From assembly GCF_026712245.1 (NCBI RefSeq), contig NZ_JAPPUY010000001.1, forward strand, positions 620,001 to 684,000: DNA of 64,000 nucleotides, in the 5' to 3' direction. Below the pieces are notes generated by a model. The model was given only the letters and a program-made list of their open reading frames with translations. It was not told where the DNA came from and searched no databases. The position numbers and the translations under genes are program-made. Shown piece after piece: positions 18,428 through 26,048 of the stretch (the stretch's first letter is position 1; every line of letters starts with the position of its first letter). The stretch is from Roseateles hydrophilus. Lineage in GTDB: Bacteria > Pseudomonadota > Gammaproteobacteria > Burkholderiales > Burkholderiaceae_C.

Positions 18428-20317
18428 CTAGGACTGCACGCCGTGCCGCTCGCGCAACCGGGCCAGCGCCTCCAGGGCCCGGCGGCGTTCGTCATCGGTG
18501 GCGCCACTGCCGCCAGGCAACACAGCGGGCGCGCGCGCGTGCAACTCGGCAATCGCGTTCGCCAGGTCTCCGGCGGGATCGGATTCCTCGATGCCCAGTT
18601 CCTGCGATGGGCGCACGAGGCGCTGCGCCTGCTCGCCCAGGCCATCGGCGTGCAGCCCGGCCTGCACGACAGCCCAGGGGCTGGCGCCGTGGTGCGTCAG
18701 GTGACGCTCCAGCCAGTGGACGAGCTGACCGTGCATGCCGGGCAGGTCGTGCAGCAGCGCGCGATCCTCGTCAGGCAGCGGCTCCCACAGTTCGCTGTGT
18801 TGCAGCAGCAGGCGTACCGCGTTGTCGGTCGGCGTGGGCGGCGCGGCGCGCGGGCCGGCAGGACGTTCCTCCTCGCCACGGCGCTTGCCTTTCCAGTCGC
18901 CCTTGGGCTTCCACTCCCCCTTGGGCTTCCATTCGCCCTTGGGTTGCCAGCGCGGCTTCTCGGCCGGGGGCTCGCCCGGTGCGCTCTCGGCGGCTGTGGC
19001 GGCGGGCGCAGCCTGGCCCAGCCACAGCGCCTGCAATTCGGCCTCCGGCATCTGGCCCTGGCGGGCCAGTTCGCCCAGCAACTGGCGGCGCAGCAGGCCC
19101 TCGGGCAGGAGGTTCCACAGCGGGTGGGCCTGTTTGAGCATGCGGGCGCGGCCTTCCGGCGTGCCGAGGTCGCAGCCGTCGGCGGCCACGGCGCCGAGCT
19201 GGCGCGACAGCGGCACCGCGCCCTCGACGCAGCGCTCGAACGCGTCGGCGCCGAGGTCGCGCACGTAAGAGTCGGGGTCGTGTTCGGTCGGCAGGAACAG
19301 GAACTTGACGGTGCGCGTCTCGGTCGCGTGGGGCAGGGCGGCCTCCAGTGCGCGCACGGCGGCGCGGCGGCCGGCGGCGTCGCCGTCGAAGCTGAACACC
19401 ACGGTGTCTGTGTGGCGGAAGAGCTTGTGGACGTGGTCCGCCGTGCAGGCCGTGCCCAGCGTGGCGACGGCATTGCCGATGCCGTACTGGGCCAGCGCCA
19501 CGACGTCCATGTAGCCCTCGACGACCAGCGCATAGCCGCGCTGGCGCATGGCCTGACGGCCTTCGTAGAGGCCGTACAGCTCACGGCCTTTGTGGAAGAC
19601 CGGCGTCTCGGGCGAGTTCAGGTACTTGGGCTCGCCTTTGTCCAGCACGCGGCCGCCGAAACCGATGACCTCACCCTGCACATTGCGGATGGGGAACATG
19701 ATGCGGTCGCGGAAGCGGTCGTAGCGCTTGGCATCCTGGCCGGGCTCCACGTCCGGCGTGATGACCAGCCCCGACTCCACCAACTGCGGGTCGTCGTAGG
19801 ACGGAAAGCCACTGGCCAGTGAGCGCCAGCCCTCGGGCGAATAGCCCAGGCCGAAGCGCGCGGCGATCTGGCCGGTCAGGCCGCGACCTTTCAGATAGCT
19901 CACCGCGCGCTCCGACTTGCGCAGCTGCGCTTTGTAGAAGTCGGCTGCGCGGGCCAGCACGTCGGTGAGGCTTTGTTGCTTCTGCTTCTCGGCCTTGGCC
20001 TTCTCGCGCTGCTCGGGCGAGCGCTCGTCCTGTGGCACCACCATGCCCACCTGCTGGGCCAGGTCCTCCACGGCCTCGACGAAGGTGGCGGCCGTGTGCT
20101 CCATCAGGAAGCCGATGGCGTTGCCGTGCACGCCGCAGCCGAAGCAGTGGTAGGTCTGGCGGCTGGGGCTGACGATGAAGCTGGGGGACTTTTCGCCGTG
20201 GAAGGGACACAAGCCCTTGTGGTTGATGCCGGCCTTCTTGAGGTCAACATGGCGGCCGACCACATCGACGATGTCGACGCGGGAGAGCAAGTCGTGGATG
20301 AAGGCCGGTGGTATCAC
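18428..20317 (-). CDS. dnaG: DNA primase
   Basis: DnaG makes RNA primers at the replication fork. The 629-residue protein has the N-terminal CHC2-type zinc finger (CPFHGEKSPSF, then YHCFGCGVHGNAI), the catalytic core with EGYMDVVALAQYG, the TOPRIM acidic pair FSFDGDAAG, and a C-terminal DnaB-binding helical region. The linker (about residues 456-475) has three tandem copies of a WKPKGE-like hexapeptide, encoded by an 18-bp repeat, which is unusual. The start is GTG at 20317; a TTTAAA 8 nt upstream could act as a -10 for leaderless transcription. It lies 9 bp after the GGDEF/EAL gene and is followed by rpoD. The usual rpsU partner is absent from this locus. Confidence 0.97.
   Translation of the reverse strand: MIPPAFIHDLLSRVDIVDVVGRHVDLKKAGINHKGLCPFHGEKSPSFIVSPSRQTYHCFGCGVHGNAIGFLMEHTAATFVEAVEDLAQQVGMVVPQDERSPEQREKAKAEKQKQQSLTDVLARAADFYKAQLRKSERAVSYLKGRGLTGQIAARFGLGYSPEGWRSLASGFPSYDDPQLVESGLVITPDVEPGQDAKRYDRFRDRIMFPIRNVQGEVIGFGGRVLDKGEPKYLNSPETPVFHKGRELYGLYEGRQAMRQRGYALVVEGYMDVVALAQYGIGNAVATLGTACTADHVHKLFRHTDTVVFSFDGDAAGRRAAVRALEAALPHATETRTVKFLFLPTEHDPDSYVRDLGADAFERCVEGAVPLSRQLGAVAADGCDLGTPEGRARMLKQAHPLWNLLPEGLLRRQLLGELARQGQMPEAELQALWLGQAAPAATAAESAPGEPPAEKPRWQPKGEWKPKGEWKPKGDWKGKRRGEEERPAGPRAAPPTPTDNAVRLLLQHSELWEPLPDEDRALLHDLPGMHGQLVHWLERHLTHHGASPWAVVQAGLHADGLGEQAQRLVRPSQELGIEESDPAGDLANAIAELHARAPAVLPGGSGATDDERRRALEALARLRERHGVQS
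18891..18950 (-). repeat. Tandem 18-bp repeat inside dnaG (WKPKGE-like units)
   Basis: About three copies of an 18-bp unit, with the plus-strand core CCCTTGGGCTTCCA, encode consecutive WQPKGE/WKPKGE/WKPKGD units in the linker between the primase core and the DnaB-binding domain. They lie in frame and are near-identical, a likely site of copy-number variation between strains. Confidence 0.8.
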
Positions 20318-20326
20318 CCCGGCAGT

Positions 20327-23300
20327 TTAAAGACGTGCCTGCGTGGGCGGCTTCTGAGCGGGTGGTTTCACCGGGTTGGCCCAGCCGTCGTGCGTGAAGC
20401 GGGCGATCCAGCCGGGCAGGCTTTGCGGCGCCATGGCGGCGGCGATGCCGTGGCCCTGGCCCAGGCGGCAGCCCAAACGCAGCAACTCCCGTGCGTGGGC
20501 GCGACTTTCCACGCCCTTGGCCAGGACCGTGCAGCCAATGTTGCGGCCCAGGCCGATGACGCTCTCCACCAGGGACAGGTCCTGGGCGTCGCCCAGCATG
20601 CCCTGGACGTAGCTGCGGTGCAGCTTGAGCGTGTCGACCGACAGCTGCTTCAGCGAGGACAGCCGCGAATAGCCGGCACCGAAGTCATCCAGCGCGATGC
20701 CGACGCCCAGCACCAGGCAGCGCTGGATCAGCGCCTGCGTGGCGGCGGTTTCCTGCAGCGCGTCGGCTTCAAGGATGTCCAGGTGCAGCAGCGCGGCCAG
20801 GCCGGCGGGCTGGCGCTGGACGAGCTCCTGCAGGCGTTGCGGGAAGTCCGCGCGGCGGAGCTGACGGGCGCCGACGTTGACGCTGACCGGCAGGCCGCGG
20901 CCGCCGTTGATGCCGGCCTGGGCCCAGGCCGCCGCTTGCGCGAGTGCCTTCTCGATGACCCAGTCGCCGATCTGCACGGCCAGGCCGGTGGTCTCGGCCA
21001 GCGGCAGGAAGTGCGCGGGCGTCAGCAGCCCGCGGTCGGGGTGATGCCAGCGCAGCAGCGCCTCCACGCCCATGACCTGGCCAGTGCGCAGGTCGATCTG
21101 GGGCTGGTAGTACAGCTCCAGCTCATCGGCGTCCAACGCGCGTTGCAGCCGCGCCAGCGCGATGAGGCTGGCCTCGTCTCGCTGGTCCAGCGCCGGGTCA
21201 TGGAACTGGGCCACGCCGCGGCCGGCGTGTTTGGCGCGGTACAGCGCGTGGCCGGCGTGACGCAGCAGCGTTTCAGGGTCGGCGTCATCCAGCGGGTAGA
21301 TCGTGGCGCCCATGCTGGCGCCGATCTCCAGCGCCAGGCCGTCGCCGATGCGGCTCTCGCGCACCGCGACAGGCGTGGACAGCAGGCCCATCAGGCGCTC
21401 GACCGCCCGGTGCCCCTCCTCGGGCGACTGCACGCGCAACAGCACGGCGAACTCATCGCCGTGCAGGCGCGCGAGCTGGTCGGCCGTGTCGGGCCAGGCG
21501 CCGCGCGCGCCGCGCAGCGTGGCCTGCAGCCGACGGCTCAGCTGCAGCAGTACAGCATCGGCGACGAGCTGGCCGTGCTCGACGTTGACGCGGGCGAAGT
21601 CATCCAGGTCGATGACGGCGATGACGAGCTTGAAGTCGTCGCGGTTGGCCGCGCCCATGGCCTGGTGCAGCAGGCGCATGAACTCGTCGCGGTTGGGCAG
21701 TCCTGTGGCGATGTCATAGCGCAGGCTGCGCCGCAGCTGCTCCTGCTGGCGCAGGCTTTCGCCCAGATCGGTCAGGCTGAGCAGGCGCCAGCGCGGGGTG
21801 GTGCCATCGGGCTCCGGTACCGGGCTCAGCCGGGCGGCAAACACATGTCGGCCGCCGTCTTCCAGCTCGGCCTGCAGCTGGCCGCTCCAGCTGTCGCCAG
21901 CGCGCAGCCGGGTGGCGATCTCGGCGGGATCGTGGGCGCTGCGCTGCAGGTTGGGCGTGCTCAGCGGTGCCGCCACGCGGCCGATCAGCGTTTCGCGGGC
22001 TGCATGCAGGATGTCGCAGTACGCGGGGTTCACCTCCACGATGCGCCATTGCGCGTCCAGCACGGCCAGCCCTTCGCTGGCTTGCTGGAACAGCGTGGCG
22101 GACATCCGCTCGCGCTCCTCGGCGGTGCGGCGCCAGCTGATGTCGGCCAGCGTCATGATGAGGTGGCGCGCGCGGCCGTCGCGCTCGCGTTGCGGCACAT
22201 GGGCGTGCAGTTCGTGCCAGCGCCAGTCGCCGCCGTCAGCGGCCAGGCGCAGCGAGAGGGCAAGCCGGTCCTCGCCGGGCAGGGCCATCAGGTCGCGCAG
22301 CGCGCGACGCGCCGGCTCGCGGTCGCGGGGGTGGGCTTGCCGCACCCAGTCCAGCGGCGCGTTGCCGGGCGCGGCGGCGGCGTCGGGCGGTGTGGTCAAT
22401 GCCAGCCAGCGCGCCGAAGCATGGCGGCGGCCGTCCGGCAGCCGCCACTCCGCCAGCGCCAAGCCTTGCGCATCCAGCGCGCTGCGCCAGCTGTCACGGT
22501 CGCGCAGTTGATGTTGGGTCAGCGCGATGACGGCCAGCGGCAGGGCGGCCAGCAGGGCGCCTGCGGCATAGGCCGTGGGCGTCGCGGCCGCGCCCAGCGC
22601 CCACAGCGCGAGCAGCGCCAGCCCCAGCCGTGCGTTGCTGCGTGGTGACGCCTGCAGGGCGTGCAGGCACAGCAGCAGGTGGGGGAGCAGAAGTGTGGCC
22701 AGGCCGGTGTTGGGCAGCCAAGGCTGAGCGGCTTGTGTGGCGAGGGCCGTCAGTGCAATCAGCGCGCCCGTCCAACGGCCGCTGCGGCGGGGCTTGAGCG
22801 TGCTGGCCTGCAGCGCGGTGCCGCTGCTCACCAGGGCCATCGCCCAGGCGGACGTCAAGGCGGTGGCTGCGATGGCTGCGCTGGCCACCGGCTGCCCGGC
22901 GATCAGCATCGCGCCGAAGGCCAGCAGACCGGCCGGCAGTGGAGCGGCCATCCCAGCCAGCAACGCAAAGCTGCCCACTTCGTGCAGCGAGGCGAGGCGG
23001 CCTGTGAGTCCGACGCGGCGCAGCAGCGTGCGGTTGAGTACCGCCGCAACCACGGCCAATGCCAGTGCGGTCAGCGGGGCGGGTGTGTTCAGCTGGCCCA
23101 AGAGGTTGTCGTGCGGGTTCAGCAGCAGCGGCAGGCCACAGCCCAGCAGCAGCCCGGCGATGACCAGCGGCATTGCCCAGGCGCTCAGCCGCCAGAGTGC
23201 CACCAAGCCCAGCGTGGCCAGCAGCACCGGTACCAACAAGCGATCGGCCGGTTGGGCCGATGGGGGTGTGGGCAGGCGCAGCGGCGTCGGCAGCTCAGGC

Positions 23301-23497
23301 GCGAGCAGCGCCCAGGCGGCTAACGCGCCGCCAGCCAGGCCAGTCAGGGTCGCCAGCCCGGCGCGGCGCAGGCGGCGCCAGCCGCGGCGTTGGTCGTGGA
23401 TGCGGCGGGGGCCGGGCGGCAAGGTCGACGGTGGCGCCCCCGTCGTCGTGTGGCCGGGGCCTTCCGTTGGATCGCCAAGGCTGGAAAGCTGCACCAT
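20327..23497 (-). CDS. Membrane-bound PAS-GGDEF-EAL protein (cyclic-di-GMP signalling)
   Basis: The 1056-residue protein has a cytoplasmic N-terminus and about eight to ten hydrophobic helices up to residue 325. Two PAS-like domains follow (about 340-460 and 470-585, the second starting FQQASEGLAVLDAQW), then GGDEF (about 600-775) and EAL (about 780-1040). The GGDEF motif reads LHGDEF instead of GGDEF. The EAL domain keeps VEALLRW, VSVNVGARQL, LDDFGAGYS and TLKLHRS, but the usual LEITE reads LDILE and the usual AEGVE reads AKGVE. Reduced or altered catalytic activity, or a sensor-only role, is therefore possible. It ends 9 bp before dnaG on the same strand, so they may share a transcript. Confidence 0.9.
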   Translation of the reverse strand: MVQLSSLGDPTEGPGHTTTGAPPSTLPPGPRRIHDQRRGWRRLRRAGLATLTGLAGGALAAWALLAPELPTPLRLPTPPSAQPADRLLVPVLLATLGLVALWRLSAWAMPLVIAGLLLGCGLPLLLNPHDNLLGQLNTPAPLTALALAVVAAVLNRTLLRRVGLTGRLASLHEVGSFALLAGMAAPLPAGLLAFGAMLIAGQPVASAAIAATALTSAWAMALVSSGTALQASTLKPRRSGRWTGALIALTALATQAAQPWLPNTGLATLLLPHLLLCLHALQASPRSNARLGLALLALWALGAAATPTAYAAGALLAALPLAVIALTQHQLRDRDSWRSALDAQGLALAEWRLPDGRRHASARWLALTTPPDAAAAPGNAPLDWVRQAHPRDREPARRALRDLMALPGEDRLALSLRLAADGGDWRWHELHAHVPQRERDGRARHLIMTLADISWRRTAEERERMSATLFQQASEGLAVLDAQWRIVEVNPAYCDILHAARETLIGRVAAPLSTPNLQRSAHDPAEIATRLRAGDSWSGQLQAELEDGGRHVFAARLSPVPEPDGTTPRWRLLSLTDLGESLRQQEQLRRSLRYDIATGLPNRDEFMRLLHQAMGAANRDDFKLVIAVIDLDDFARVNVEHGQLVADAVLLQLSRRLQATLRGARGAWPDTADQLARLHGDEFAVLLRVQSPEEGHRAVERLMGLLSTPVAVRESRIGDGLALEIGASMGATIYPLDDADPETLLRHAGHALYRAKHAGRGVAQFHDPALDQRDEASLIALARLQRALDADELELYYQPQIDLRTGQVMGVEALLRWHHPDRGLLTPAHFLPLAETTGLAVQIGDWVIEKALAQAAAWAQAGINGGRGLPVSVNVGARQLRRADFPQRLQELVQRQPAGLAALLHLDILEADALQETAATQALIQRCLVLGVGIALDDFGAGYSRLSSLKQLSVDTLKLHRSYVQGMLGDAQDLSLVESVIGLGRNIGCTVLAKGVESRAHARELLRLGCRLGQGHGIAAAMAPQSLPGWIARFTHDGWANPVKPPAQKPPTQARL

Positions 23498-23630
23498 GAC
23501 TCAGTGCAGGGCCTGCCAGCTTCCGCCGCGCAGACGCGACGCTGCCTGCAGACGTCGTCCGCAGCCCGACCGTGTTGATGTCGTGGCGATGCCCATGCGC
23601 GCGAGTTTAGGGTGCGCGCCTCGCCAAATG

Positions 23631-23657
23631 AAAAGGGCCGCTTCATGTGCGGCCCTT
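23631..23657 (-). terminator. hns terminator
   Basis: On the minus strand the 9-bp stem AAGGGCCGC/GCGGCCCTT with a 7-nt loop is followed by TTTTC. It lies 46 bp after the stop of the H-NS-type gene. Confidence 0.85.
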
Positions 23658-23702
23658 GATTCATGGGGGCGCCTGACGTTCAGGCGCTTGGGGGATGCAA
23701 GC

Positions 23703-23999
23703 TCAGACGGCGAAATCAGTCAGTTGCGCACCACCGGAAATGGCGGCCTTCAGCCATTTCGGTTGCAGGCCGCGGCCGCTCCAGGTTTCGCCGGTGGCTT
23801 GATTTCGATACTTGGCGGCGACCTTGGAAGTCTTGACCGGCTTGGGGGCGCGCACGCTCAGATCCGCGACCGTCAGGCCATATTCGCTCATCAGGCTGCG
23901 AACCTTGGCGATGGCTTCATTGCGCTCGCGGTCCTTGGTTTCGTTGATCTGTTCATCCAGCGCGGCGCGTTGGGCAAGGAGTTCCTTGAGACTGGACAT
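23703..23999 (-). CDS. H-NS family nucleoid-associated DNA-binding protein
   Basis: The 98-residue protein has an N-terminal coiled-coil oligomerisation helix (about residues 3-40) and a C-terminal H-NS DNA-binding domain containing YRNQATGETWSGRGLQPKWL, the family's core. It should bind AT-rich DNA and silence transcription. The ATG is preceded by AGAGGAA. Its gene is monocistronic, with its own promoter in an AT-richer upstream stretch and a terminator downstream. H-NS-type genes occur in several copies in Burkholderiales, so this need not be the main H-NS. Confidence 0.93.
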   Translation of the reverse strand: MSSLKELLAQRAALDEQINETKDRERNEAIAKVRSLMSEYGLTVADLSVRAPKPVKTSKVAAKYRNQATGETWSGRGLQPKWLKAAISGGAQLTDFAV

Positions 24000-24099
24000 G
24001 TTGCTATTCCTCTTGCGAATTGACCGATGAGACTCGCGACCTTGGGGTTCGCGGCCTCGGAGCGTGCGGAGCGGGCCGCTCGAATATCTCCGTGCCCGA

Positions 24100-24129
24100 A
24101 TTAAATCGCGACGAGGTGGGTTTGTGCAA
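24100..24129 (-). promoter_or_regulatory. Probable sigma-70 promoter of hns
   Basis: On the minus strand TTGCAC (24129-24124), an 18-bp spacer and TTTAAT (24105-24100) match the consensus in four and five positions. The leader would be about 95 nt. Confidence 0.55.
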
Positions 24130-24260
24130 GAGTTTTCGTTGGCCGATCGCTACGGGTTTTCATTCGGAGATGATTAATTCAAGAATAAGGCCGACCCGCT
24201 GGGGTTGTGCGCTACGCCGCTGGCGCCTGATTGCATGCGGGGCGCTTGGCGCAGATACAG

Positions 24261-24291
24261 CAAGGGCCGGCGACTGACGTTCCGGCCCTTG
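24261..24291 (-). terminator. Hairpin after yggX
   Basis: A 10-bp perfect stem, CAAGGGCCGG/CCGGCCCTTG, with an 11-nt loop lies 21 bp after the yggX stop. The minus-strand tail is CTGTAT rather than a T-run, so termination is likely but not certain. Confidence 0.55.
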
Positions 24292-24312
24292 AGTATCTCG
24301 GTGACTCGGGCT

Positions 24313-24591
24313 TCAGGCGGAGGGCGGCACGTAGCCGGCGACAGCCTCGGCGCCGGCGCCGAAGAAAAACTGGTCGGCCTGGCGCATGAGGTATTGCCGG
24401 GCGCGCAGGTCGGCGAGGTTCAGCCGGTTTTCATTGACGAGCATGGTCTGGTGCTTCATCCAGGCTGCCCAGGCTTCCTTGCTGACGGATTCCCACACTT
24501 TCTTGCCGAGTTCCGTGTGCACGGGGTAGGGCGGGAAGTCCAGCCCTTCGGCTTCCTTCTTCAGATAGGCGCATTGGACGACGCGGGGCAT
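24313..24591 (-). CDS. yggX: YggX family oxidative-damage protection / iron-trafficking protein
   Basis: The 92-residue protein begins [20 protein letters not shown], with the conserved Cys, and continues with [20 protein letters not shown] and [16 protein letters not shown], the full YggX signature and length. In enterobacteria YggX limits superoxide damage to Fe-S clusters and may handle labile Fe2+. CAGGAG lies 8 nt before the ATG. It follows argA by 74 bp on the same strand. Confidence 0.95.
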   Translation of the reverse strand: MPRVVQCAYLKKEAEGLDFPPYPVHTELGKKVWESVSKEAWAAWMKHQTMLVNENRLNLADLRARQYLMRQADQFFFGAGAEAVAGYVPPSA

Positions 24592-24665
24592 GGCGGAACT
24601 CCTGGATATCTAAACAAAACGGGTGGCACTTTAGCGTGCCGGACGTATCGGCGCCGGATGGGGGC

Positions 24666-26009
24666 TTAGTTGAAACGTTTGACCAGCACCAGCGAGCGGC
24701 GGTCCCAGTTGTATTTGCGCTTGCGCTCCTCGGGCAGCCATTCGGGATCGACTTGGCTGAAACCCCGCTTGATGAACCAGTGCATGGTGCGGGTGGTGAG
24801 CACAAAGATGCTGTCCAGCCCCATGGCCTTGGCGCGCTGCTCTATTCTCTTCAGCAGTCGGTCGCCATCGCCCTGGCCCTGAACTTCGGCCGAGACAGTC
24901 AGCGCCGCCATCTCGGCCGTGCGCGCTTCGACATAGGGGTAGAGCGCGGCGCAGCCGAAGATGACGCCGTCGTGCTCGATGACGGTGTAGAGCTCCGCGT
25001 CGCGCTCGATCTCGGTGCGGCTGCGCTTGACCAGCGTGCCATCGCGCTCAAAGGGCTCGATGAGCTGGATGATGCCGGCCACGTCGTCGGCGCTGGCTTC
25101 GCGCAGGCTCTCCAGCTTCTCGTCCACCACCATGGTGCCGATGCCGTCGTGCGTGTAGACCTCCTGCAGCAGCGCGCCGTCCACGGCGAACGGGATGATG
25201 TGCGAGCGCTCCACGCCGGCGCGGCAGGCCTCCGCGCAGTGGCGCAGGTAGAAGGCCACGTCGGTCGGCTCGGGGGCCGGGCCGGCCTGGGCCACCATGC
25301 GTTCGGCATCGGCCAGCGCCAGCTCGGTGTCGATGGCGCTGTCCGGGTCGGAGGCGTCTTCGGGTACGCCGGGCACTTCGCAGACGAACAGCAGCTTGTC
25401 CGCCTGCAGCGCGATGGCCGTGGCGGTGGCGACGTCTTCCATGCTCAGGTTGAAGGCCTCGCCGGTGGGCGAGAAGCCGAACGGCGACAGCAGCACGATG
25501 GCGCCGATGTCGATGGCGCGCTGGATGGCGCCGCCGTCCACCTTGCGGACGAGCCCGGAGTGCTGGAAGTCCACGCCGTCGACGATGCCGACCGGGCGGG
25601 CGGTCAGGAAGTTGCCGGAAACAACGCGCACGGTGGCGTTGGCCATGGGCGTGTTGGGCAGGCCTTGACTGAAGGCGGCTTCGATCTCAAAGCGCAGCTG
25701 GCCGGCGGCCTCCTGGGCGCAGTCCAGCGCGACGGCGTCGGTGATGCGGCGGCCGTGGCTGTAGCGCGGCGTCTGGCCCTTGGCGGCCAACTGTTCGTTC
25801 ACCTGCGGCCGAAAGCCGTGCACCAGCACGATCTTGATGCCCATGGCGTGCAGGATGGCCAGGTCCTGCACGAAGTTGTTCAGCTTGCCGGCGGCCACCA
25901 GCTCGCCCGGCATGCCGACGACGAAGGTCTCGCCCCGGTAGGCGTGGATGTAGGGCGCCACCGACCGGAACCAGGGCACGAAGGTGTGGGGAAAGACGAG
26001 ACCGCTCAT
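24666..26009 (-). CDS. argA: N-acetylglutamate synthase (amino-acid N-acetyltransferase)
   Basis: ArgA makes N-acetylglutamate, the first step of arginine biosynthesis, and is normally inhibited by arginine. The 447-residue protein has an amino-acid-kinase-like domain (residues about 1-290: RGETFVVGMPGELVAAG, KIVLVHGFRPQVNE, LLSPFGFSPTGEAFNLS) that binds arginine. A C-terminal GNAT acetyltransferase domain follows (about 300-447, with CAALYPYVEARTAEMAALTV). The length matches the classical ArgA family. The ATG at 26009 is preceded by GAGAAT 8 nt upstream and no ribosome binding site, suggesting a leaderless transcript. It is divergent from hrpA across 39 bp. Confidence 0.96.
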   Translation of the reverse strand: MSGLVFPHTFVPWFRSVAPYIHAYRGETFVVGMPGELVAAGKLNNFVQDLAILHAMGIKIVLVHGFRPQVNEQLAAKGQTPRYSHGRRITDAVALDCAQEAAGQLRFEIEAAFSQGLPNTPMANATVRVVSGNFLTARPVGIVDGVDFQHSGLVRKVDGGAIQRAIDIGAIVLLSPFGFSPTGEAFNLSMEDVATATAIALQADKLLFVCEVPGVPEDASDPDSAIDTELALADAERMVAQAGPAPEPTDVAFYLRHCAEACRAGVERSHIIPFAVDGALLQEVYTHDGIGTMVVDEKLESLREASADDVAGIIQLIEPFERDGTLVKRSRTEIERDAELYTVIEHDGVIFGCAALYPYVEARTAEMAALTVSAEVQGQGDGDRLLKRIEQRAKAMGLDSIFVLTTRTMHWFIKRGFSQVDPEWLPEERKRKYNWDRRSLVLVKRFN

Positions 26010-26048
26010 GGCGCGCGATTCTCGGGCCTGCGGGACAATGGCGCGGCA
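26010..26048. promoter_or_regulatory. Divergent argA-hrpA promoter region
   Basis: Only 39 bp separate the two start codons. Minus-strand GAGAAT (26023-26018) lies 8 nt before the argA ATG. Plus-strand GACAAT (26034-26039) lies 9 nt before the hrpA ATG. Neither gene has a Shine-Dalgarno sequence, so both may be leaderless and their promoters must overlap. Confidence 0.45.

Larger units (their letters stand above)
24000..24312 (-). other. hns-yggX intergenic region
   Basis: This 313-bp non-coding stretch contains the likely hns promoter (24100-24129) within a locally AT-richer patch, and a symmetrical hairpin (24261-24291) just after yggX. I see no gene in it. The AT-rich patch would suit autoregulation by an H-NS-type protein. 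Confidence 0.6.
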
